Positions 1-15,200 of a stretch of 64,000 nt of DNA are shown here, in pieces. This DNA is from Anoplopoma fimbria. Taxonomy: Eukaryota; Chordata; Actinopteri; Perciformes; Anoplopomatidae. Each line of letters starts with the position of its first letter. Within the stretch, counting starts at the first letter, position 1. The stretch is from NCBI RefSeq assembly GCF_027596085.1, contig NC_072454.1, positions 25,874,323-25,938,322 of the forward strand. The letters run 5' to 3'. The notes below the pieces were generated by a model. The model was given only the letters and a program-made list of their open reading frames with translations. It did not search any database and had not been told where the DNA came from. Both the position numbers and the translations under genes were made by a program.

Positions 1-157
1 TTACTTTTTTATTTCCATGTTTTTAATAACTTATTGAAACATTGCACTGAACCAACACATACAATCCCTGAATACATTTGTGCTTTATTCTATTTCTTGC
101 CAGAGACCTGGCAGCGCTTCTGCTCACACAGCTGAGCAACATTTGCCCTGATCAAGG

Positions 158-1300
158 TTACAGTAGAAACTCTGAGTACAGCTTCAACATGGGCATCACT
201 AAGTACTTGCATTTATTAAAGTTCATAGTCAAGAAAAGTTTTTCACACAGATACGTGCTTCCAAAAAGGCACATTACCCGACTGAACATTTTTGACAGCT
301 CAGGGAAGGATGGAAGTAATTCTCTCATGAATTGTCCAGTCATGTCTGCTTTTCCCTGTGCCTCTCTGAATTTAGCTTTTAGATCACTGTTGCACTGCAA
401 GTCAATAAGTTCCATTTGCAACATACTTGGGACACTCTCCACATCAGCTGAGAAGGGGTCAGCAAACAGCTGGAAAGTGTCACAGCGTGCCTTGAAGTCA
501 GCAAAACGCTGATCAAACTCCTGCAGAAGGTTTTCACTAGCACAGGCATATTCACCCCCACTGAAGGCTGTGCCCTCCTCCACCAGAGACCTGCATGTTG
601 TGAAATGGCTGAGATATTTTACAGAAAGCTGAGTTTTCCACAATTTCAGTTTAGCGGAGAAGGCTTTCACATTTTCATAAGCTGCAGTGATAAGCTGAGC
701 AGGGCCCTGGAGCTTCAGGTTAAGGATGTTCAGCTCCTGTGTTAAGTCCACTAGGAATGCAAGGTCCATAACCCACCCTGGATCATCAGGTTCAGGAACA
801 TCCATTCTGTCATCTTCCATGAATTTCTTCACTTCTGCTCTTAAGTCAAAAAATCTCTTCAGGACACTACTAAATGATGTACTTTTACTAAAGTAAAGTA
901 CATCACCATATGTTGTAAAAAGGCCCTGAACTGGCGGTGCTGTAAACTCCTGGACCTGATGTAACTGATACATCTCAGGACAGCAGACATGACCTGCTGC
1001 ACAGTGCCTGTTGGTGTACGATGCAGAACGACTGCTGGATCTGCATTTTCCTCTAACTTTCTTTGAACCAGCGTTACCAGTCGGTCATAGACGGGGCTCC
1101 ATCCGTGGTAATGCCCACCAGTCTGTTCGCAGTGTTGGAGGAAATAGGGAGAGCATTCTAACAGATGCACACTCCGCGATTGCAACCTTGAGTAACCAGC
1201 CTGTTATCATAGAGCCTCTGCAACAGGGACAGAAGATGTATCTATAAAATTGCAAAGATTCCAAGTGCTCTGAGGCCCCAGCAGCAAACGCACCTTTCAT
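158..1300 (-). pseudogene. Broken hAT-superfamily transposase (GTF2IRD2/ZBED-like), C-terminal part
   Basis: Reading the minus strand, the longest open stretch (973 down to 158, about 271 codons) has the look of the hAT transposase family domesticated in GTF2IRD2 and ZBED5: a VLKRFFDLRAEVKKFM block, then DLAFLVDLTQELNILNLKLQG, and near the end FGSTYLCEKLFLTMNFNKCK, which is the hAT C-terminal dimerisation region. Upstream, the family text continues in other frames: LVQRKLEENADPAVVLHR at roughly 1080-1017 and GITTDGAPSMT at roughly 1116-1082, followed by a stop. At least two frame changes therefore separate the blocks, and no N-terminal zinc finger (BED) is seen. I read this as a dead transposon copy, not a host gene. 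Terminal inverted repeats were not found. Family assignment is from remembered motif similarity. Confidence 0.75.
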
Positions 1301-1706
1301 AACAGATAAGTATCTTCACTGTGTTATTTAGCCACAGAGCTGTTCTACGTATTGATAACTGATAATAACTGTGGCCTGTGACACTGTTCAACCAGAAGAT
1401 ATGTGGTGTATGCAGCAAACCTATCTGAAGATTGAATTAAACCAATGACAAAAACTTTCTATTTTCTGAGCCATTGGCTAACCTGGTGAGTGTTACCTTC
1501 AAAGGCCACATGAGGGCCTCAGAGGCTTAATAGTCATACATCTCAACTGATAGTGAAACATTACAGGACTGTCCAGCGATCTGATTCTTTGTCCCACGAC
1601 CTTATATTTATTTCCGCTTGGCCAGCATCATAATTTATAGTGGGGAGTTGGCCTTTTGATTATGGACTAGAAAATTAGACTATGATCACATATATTTTAT
1701 AATGGA

Positions 1707-1708
<2 letters not shown>

Positions 1709-1790
<82 letters not shown>

Positions 1791-1805
1791 TAGATAGATA
1801 GATAG
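1709..1805. repeat. Compound microsatellite (TC)n-(TA)n-(GATA)n
   Basis: A TC run at about 1709-1748 passes directly into a TA run to about 1788 and then into GATA units to about 1805. It is ordinary simple-sequence DNA and probably polymorphic. Confidence 0.97.
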
Positions 1806-7945
<6,140 letters not shown>

Positions 7946-7985
7946 ACTGTTGTTATCTCCAAGGTATACCTTGGAGATAACAACA
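7946..7985. repeat. Perfect 40-bp palindrome
   Basis: The left arm CTGTTGTTATCTCCAAGGTA is followed with no spacer by its exact reverse complement. The symmetry ends at both outer edges. It lies about 80 bp from an interspersed repeat and belongs to no gene that I can see. Confidence 0.97.
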
Positions 7986-8060
7986 GGTATAGAGCCTAGA
8001 CTATATTCACTGGGACAACTGTGTTTGTGATTAGGCTGCAACCAGGCTGCATTCTCTCTA

Positions 8061-8584
8061 TTGTCCATCAGGGGGCGACTCCTCTGGTTGTATAGAAGTC
8101 TATGAGAAAATGACTCTACTTCTCTCTTGATTTATTCCCTCAGTAAACATTGTAAACATGAGTTTATGGTCTCAATCTCTAGTTTCAAGCCTTCTTCAAT
8201 ACAGCATGATGTTCATTTAGTAAATGATGCTCCATTTAGAGTCAAACAGACCATAAAGCAGGGGATGCTTTAGGGCGGGGCCACACAGTGATGGGCGGGG
8301 CTACACAGTGATTTACAGGTCTCTACTATGGCACTGACCGGTCTCGAAATTGTCTGTGTTCTCATCTTAACACTTTAAGCCTTTCACTGTGATTTTTCAC
8401 ATTATGAAAGTTAACTATAGCCTTTGTGGTTACCTGCGAATGGTTTTATTCAGCATTCAGTTTCAACCTCTTGTCTCACTTCTGGTTGCAAAAAAACGAT
8501 GTTGTGACAGCCAAAATGCTGAACTCGAGGCTTTAAAACTGTAGTCTACGAACCACTGGGTGCCACAACTTCTTATACAGTCTA
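8061..8584 (-). repeat. Interspersed teleost repeat, copy A (reverse orientation)
   Basis: This is the reverse-orientation relative of the repeats at 33861-34262 and 37029-37485. Shared landmarks are the GTCGCCCCCTG end (here reversed at about 8071), a block containing GAGACCATAAACTCATGT, and the other end near TAGACTGTATA (reversed at 8575-8584). It contains a local duplication of GGGCGGGGC-ACACAGTGAT at about 8274-8312. I do not recognise a coding part; it behaves like a non-autonomous element. Confidence 0.75.
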
Positions 8585-8944
8585 AGGTTCTGATACCTTT
8601 ACAACATGCCAGTAGTGTAGCTGAAGATAAGCAGTGTAATGGTATTATTAACACAGGAGTTTGCTAACATTGTGTTGTTCTTTTCAAATTGAGAGAAAGG
8701 GTCAGTCAAAATAATGAAAATCCCAATATTAGTTCGGACTAGCTACTGACGCTACTACACATGAATCAACTCACTGAAAAAATGGTAGGTTTACATCCTC
8801 CTGGCCTGCTGAAGTTAGCTGAATGTGTTTCAGATGCTGCCCAGCTTCTCCCTGCATTTACTTAATTTCTCACTCTATCTTGTCTAACCACCTACATCAG
8901 ACGAAAATAAAACAAACATATCATCATCCATTGCATCAACTTGA

Positions 8945-9670
8945 GGCCTGTACAACAAAGAAGGATGTGTGATTAGTGAGGGAACTTCAGGGTTTACTAT
9001 GGATTTTCAGTTCCACAACGGAGGTTCACTTCTTACCGGGATGAATCTCCATGGTAACTCATGCTGAACACCTAACCTAGTCCAGAGCAGGTTATGTTGG
9101 TGAGAAGAATCTTCTCCTATAAAAGCACAGCCTACTGACCAATTAGAGCTCAGTTCATGGATCGTTAGATAATACTATACAAATACGCTGCTCAAAGAAT
9201 AAGAATACATCTCAGCAAAACATTAACTAAACAGAATACACATATGTAATTATAGTCAGATCCACTGTGCTCTAGGTTTAGCAGTGATATTATAAATCTA
9301 TTAATTTAAACACATTCACACAGTCAGGGATTTCTTGCCAGCTGTCCTTCATGACTTTGGCAGTTTCAACTCTGTTACTTTCAGCCTGAATTATGTGTTT
9401 AACTTATTTGTATTGGTCTGATATTATAGTTTTCGCTTTAATTTCTAAGAGACGGCATATTTGTTCATGTTTGTGATTGGTCAGATGCTGCAAAGACCGC
9501 CTCTTAGAGTGAAAGTGCCCATAACCGGATTGTGAAACCCTGGGTTGATTTACAGAGTTGATAACCAGCTTAATAGGACCATTTAGGGTGGTCATTGTTG
9601 TTAGGGTTAGTTGCACCAGATAACCTAAAGATACCCTGGGTATGTTGAACTTGCTTCGTAGTACAGACCC
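8945..9670. mobile_element. Non-autonomous DNA transposon (MITE-like) with terminal inverted repeats
   Basis: The left end begins GGCCTGTACAACAAAG and the right end, reverse complemented, begins GGTCTGTACTACGAAG. That gives imperfect terminal inverted repeats about 726 bp apart. Inner segments (GGTTCACTTCTTACCGGGATG; AACACCTAACCTAGTCCAGA) match a short element I remember as abundant in teleost genomes. There is no transposase frame inside. The superfamily and target-site duplication could not be settled. Confidence 0.65.
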
Positions 9671-10499
9671 CTGGTCTGTGTTTTCTGAAGTCACTGTCTC
9701 TACTGCTTCTCCAAAGACAGCTAGTAAACTCAATGAACAAGGTCACACTTACCAAGTGTAGCAGCTGAAGACTGAAGGCTGTGGGCTTCATATCAGTCTC
9801 TCTAGTGACATCACTGGCAAACACCTCTTTATCAGCACAACGTCCTCAGGCCTGTTCAGCATAATGGCAGCTTGCACTGATTTTCCTTTTTTCTTACTGC
9901 TAATTTCAAGCAGTATCAAATCAGGAAACCTGTATCTGTGTAAAATATTTCTCTCTTACATGTACAAAATCACAGTAGTGAAGCCTGGAATAGAAATTTG
10001 ATGGTTGTTTTTGGTGTTTAATGTACTTTTTACATTTTCTACGGGACTTGCACTGCGATGTATGTGTTGGTGTGAATTATTTACAAGGCTAATATATTTA
10101 GTAATGCGCTCTTAAATTTTTACCGATCTATCATTTGACATTCCATACAGTAATTTACCAATGGAACGTGTGTGTTGTACTAGAGATTACATGCTGCTCG
10201 ACAGTACACATGCAGTATTCTTCATACATTGCAATAATGACTGTGTTGTATTTTTGGGAATGCGGAAACTCAGCACATCAGTCTTTTCTCCTCCTCAGCC
10301 ATTGTGTGTAGCTGAGAGGCCAAGACGCTGCGTCCTCAATTGATTTCCCAGGCTGGGGCTCGGCACCACAGCTTGAGAAGCCCAGGTCCCCTTTAGTCGC
10401 TCCCTTCTTTGCCTCCTTTTTACCTTTCTCAAACAATGGGCCCTGCCCCTCTCCAAGCAGTGCCCCCTAAACACTCAGTGAATAAAGTTAGTCCGACAT
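9671..10499. other. Gene-free interval
   Basis: No supported gene. Composition shifts from AT-rich to more balanced from about 10260 onwards, toward the vax1 promoter side. Confidence 0.45.
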
Positions 10500-11968
10500 G
10501 CAGCCCTTAAACCCACCCCGAGACTGCTGCCGGGCAGCCACACTCGCAGAATTGTTTGTTAATAGTCCAATTAGATAATTGCCATCTTTCACTCCTTTTC
10601 CTCTCTGTTTCCCATAAAGGCATGAATGGCACTCAGGGAGGGGGGCAGATTGAAGAGGGCTTCTGGCCAGCTAAGGTGACAAGAAGGGCCAGAGAAAGCT
10701 CCTTGCACTAGGCCACTGGTTTGAATTGAATCATTGTGGCCTAATCAATGGTCTTATTGGATTACTGGCCACTGCTGTGTTCAGAGATATTGTTGCACTG
10801 ACAATGAAAATAGCTTAGAGTTGGTGGTTGGGTGGGTGTGTAGTGGGCTGGAAGGCGGGTGGTGGAGAGAGGAAGGGGCCATTCCAGAGGTATGCATGTG
10901 TGAGGGAGAGTGTAGGCAGCCTAAACACTAATGACAAGCTTTGTTCCCCTTTTTTGTAGTTTTCAAATGTGCAGGTTAAGATTATGAGAGCTGAAGGTGG
11001 CTTCTGGGGCGCAATCATTTGAATACTGGAGGATGTGGCGTTAGCAGCCTTGCTGGGTTGCTCTGCGTAGCTCTCTGAATAAACACAGGGAACGTGAACA
11101 CGATCCCCGGAAGAGCAGAGCCTGCCGGTTTTGTGGTGCTCAGCTGGCTGGGTCCTCTCTGCCTTGATACATTTTGATCGGCAGGCTTTTGTTCGTTATC
11201 CTTTTCACCTCTCTCTCTCTCCCTCTCTCGGGCTCTCTTTCAGTGCCTCTTGCCTACAACAGCATAGTGGCGAGATCCACACATTGCAGAATTCTGTTGA
11301 TTGGTGAGGAAGTCAAAAGGAAAAAACGGGATCAAAGTTCGCTGACATGCTGCGGCAATCAGGTGAGCTGTGAAAAGTCGGGGGAAAACTGTCTGGCTGT
11401 GTTCTGCATACGGAAAAATGAAGCACCCAGGAACTTTTTTCAGGTCTGGAAGAGTCGTACCTCTGTGATTGTGTGCGTTCATCTGGGGTTCACGGAGGCT
11501 TGGTTGCGAGGCAAGACCAATCATTTCTCTTGATTCTCTGGGCTGAGAGCAGGCAAACAGAGGGGGACGGGACGAGCATACCCCTCTATCAAGACCTGAT
11601 CTATTTCCCCAAACAATTTAGTGTATTCATGAGGTTACGCAAATGTGTAGGCAGCAAAATTACCGTAATCAATTGAAACAGCGAGTGCCCATCCATGGCT
11701 CTGATTATTTGGAGATCATCTATCAGCCTGATGTCTATGTAACGAGGAAAGGGGGGCATTGAATTACTGTTGAGTTTCACTGGGAAGTCCATGATCATTG
11801 GGCAACAGAGTTTGGTCAGTGATAATAGGGCTCCTTGGTCGGCGTCGGAAGTATTTCACCAAACATTAGCTGGCTGACTCTGCCCTGCTGAAAGGTGCTG
11901 TTTTGAAACTAAACCCCACACTGTCCAGACGATCGGCTGCACCGTGTTCCCTGTAATCTCCTTTTTTT
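10500..11968 (+). promoter_or_regulatory. Probable vax1 upstream regulatory DNA and 5' UTR
   Basis: This stretch is richer in G and C than the flanking DNA and lies immediately 5' of vax1. The segment 10545-10800 has closely packed homeodomain-type words (TTAATAG, AATTAGATAATTG, CCTAATCAATGG) and CCAATTAG, as expected of a developmental enhancer or proximal promoter. No TATA box or start site can be fixed with confidence. An in-frame TAA at 11969-11971, 60 bp upstream of the vax1 ATG, closes the frame and marks the lower part as untranslated leader. The regulatory role is inferred from position and composition only. Confidence 0.4.
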
Positions 11969-12028
11969 TAACCTGACAAAGGAAAAAAAGAGGCGGACGA
12001 GCCACAGGTCCAGGAGGATAAACTGAGC

Positions 12029-12242
12029 ATGGAGGTCAGGTACAACCAAGAGACGGAAGGGATGGGGCTGAGGAATGGACTAAAGAAGGGGAAAGATGAC
12101 AAGGACTCCCAGGGCAGCTTGTCCAAAAGCTTCCTCAAGGAGCAGCCGGACTCCTTTTCCCCCTCTGGGACCGTGGACAACTGTGACAAGAACAGGGGGA
12201 GCACGGGGGACCCAGACTACTGTCGGAGAATACTAGTCCGAG
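12029..12242 (+). CDS. vax1: vax1 coding exon 1
   Basis: It encodes residues 1-71 plus the first base of the next codon. It ends at CGAG before the donor GTAAGG. It carries the N-terminal region [11 protein letters not shown] through [11 protein letters not shown], matching Vax1 in the KSFLKE...FS.SG core. Confidence 0.93.
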
Positions 12243-15200
12243 GTAAGGCTTGCGGTCTTTCTCTTTTTTTTTCTTTTTGGAACTTGCTGAGTCGTACTTC
12301 CGAGATCATACAGTTCTCGTACATTATCTTGTGGAAACATTGTCTAAACTGCAGATAGGTTTGTGATTTTAGACAGTAGTTGTAGATAAATAGAGAAAAA
12401 GTTCACAATTCGGGGGATTTCGCTTAACTTGAGAGTTAATTGCAAAAATATCCCCCCAAACTAACATTTTATCGTGGAAAAAAAGGGCAATTATAGGAAC
12501 ATAAAAATGTAAGAGAACTTAATAATTTGTCATGAAAAAGAGTTAATTGTTATTAAAGATCTGTATCTTAAATTTCTAGGCCAGGTATTCTTTATGACCT
12601 CAATGCTTTTGTCTCTGGACCTTTTGTAAACACTATGACAGGCCCATTTTTGTGGGGATTTCATACTGAGATAATGCGTTAAATTATTCAAAAATGTTTA
12701 ATGTTAATTATTAAAATTAACCATTCACTTATATTGCCATGGGTACATTTAAATTCCACTTTCAGGCCAATAAATATTGATAAATATTATTCACAATATT
12801 ATAAATACTAAGACACAGAAAAAAGGAGATGGGAGTTTGTTTTAACAGGTATTTAATGACAGCAAATTATAGTGTAAAATTGTGTGAATGAGTGTCAGTT
12901 GCCCAGAGAGTGATTAATGTAATGTCCGTCATGCAGTGTTGGCTCAACACTGAGAGTGTATGAAAACAAACTATAAATATAACTTTACCAAAAACAGTGG
13001 ATTAGTTACGGAAGATATAATGACAGAGAAAAAGAACACTCTCAATTAAAATATTCTATTGGACATCACTTATTTAATATTTGTTTTTATGTTAATAATA
13101 TTAATAAATATTTTGCAGAATTGCAACCACATTTATTTATCATAATTCATCAATTCTCTTTCTGGTAGGATAGACTACATGGGTGAACTGAAATAGAACC
13201 ACAACATATTTCTGTTATTTATATTATAATACATTTTTATGTATTCACTTATTATGTGGACACATTTGTAAACATGTTTTAAACATATAAATGTATGTAC
13301 ATTTTCAAAAAACATCTAATCTTTTAATAACAATTAACAAAGGTTTGGAAATTTCAGTTCATAAGATTTAATCCGGACTGTGGTCCCCTAAATAATTATG
13401 ATCTTAATGTGTTGTAAACTCTTATATTTAATACATTATTCAAACAAATGCATATTATGTTACATTTACTCCACACACACGGATATGACGCCCACAGAGA
13501 TATTTTATCATATGTTGAAATTAGTAAATAAAATCTGAATTTGACTCAATACTATAAATTCTCATTACCTCCACTACTGTAATTATACTTATACAAATAC
13601 TAATACAAATAATAACAACAACAACAAATAAAATAAAATAAAATAAAATAAAATAAAATAATAATAATAATGTTTTGTGTAGTGAAAAATGTGTTTACAC
13701 CCAGAAATATATTTCTTATTTATCTGTTCTAATTGTTCTTTGCCTCAGTGTTGTTAATCAAATTTATTTAAATTGTTGCAGATGCTAAGGGCTCTATCAG
13801 AGAGATTATCTTGCCAAAGGGTTTGGATTTGGACCGGCCCAAGCGAACCCGCACCTCTTTCACTGCAGAGCAGCTCTACCGGTTGGAGATGGAGTTTCAG
13901 AGGTGCCAGTATGTGGTTGGGAGGGAACGGACAGAACTGGCCCGTCAGCTCAATCTGTCTGAAACTCAGGTATGTATGCATTGTTCTTGTACCATACTAG
14001 ATTGAAAAAAAGGTGCATTTACTATGAGTAAACTGAACACTCTAATGTGCTTTTTCTTTAACTGAATATGATATATAGTGTGAATTTAATGTAATTTCCT
14101 TTTTGTTCCCGACTTCAGTTTTCACTGAATACTACCATCTATTTTGATTTAAGATAATCATGTTACAATATTTTAGGACCACTTTCTTTGTCACAAAGGA
14201 AAGTAAAATTATCCATATAATCCAAGTAATTTTCATTTATTCATAAGCCTTGGCAAATAATTAATCAAGTCTATTTCAGACAAAGCAGTTAGAATATTTT
14301 AAAGATGCAATCAGTTTTGTTCTATATAACACGAAGTATACTCACATGCGTAATTACAGTTTGGGTCCAGATGGAAATAGGCCTGTTTAAGAGCACTACC
14401 GATGTAAGCAATTCTTTAACGGCACCTATAATAATTAACAACCTGTAGTTGTTGTCGAGTGGTTGTCTTCACAGACCTTCCAGGTTCCAGCTCAGTGTTT
14501 TGAATATGAGCACTGGAGGGAACCTTTGTTCACGGATTGTATCGTTAAAGATTTCCCTCAGAAATATTTCTAGCAGGCTATGCATTCTTTTCAAGGGAAT
14601 GCATTGGCCTTCTTAATAAATCTAATGCAGCGTCAATGTAGCTTATGGAGTCTTTGCCATTATTACCCGAAGCTGCTGAAATGAAAGCTGCCATTAGAAA
14701 AAGCGCAGACTTCTGGGGTCAGCAGCGGGTCATGCACTGTGGATGAACAGCATTTGCACCCTGTGTTTGACACCAGTCACCCGGTCACCACGTATGATCT
14801 GGACTGTTTCTTCAAGGCTTTGGTGTGATTTCAGCTCCAGTCTCATTCATTTATTTGCTTGTTTTTATAAATGTATTAAGTGGCTAACGGGCTACCTTGG
14901 TCTTTGGTGCTAATGTGTTGGGGCTTTCATGCGGCGGAAGGAGGTTGACCTTAAGTTGAGGTCTGCCAGAGGTCAACCTTTTCTCACAAAATGCCATCCA
15001 ACAACTTGAATCTGTTTGTTGATGTACAACTAAACAGCTGTTCAACAGCTAATTAATGTTTTTATTTGCTTTAGTCTTTTTCATTTTAAATATTTTCATA
15101 TTTTCATTTTACCAACTAAAGTGCTGCTTTTCTTATTTTTTTCTTATTTTTTTTACAAAAATTCTAATAAATGTGATATAGACAATAACCTTTACTCCCT

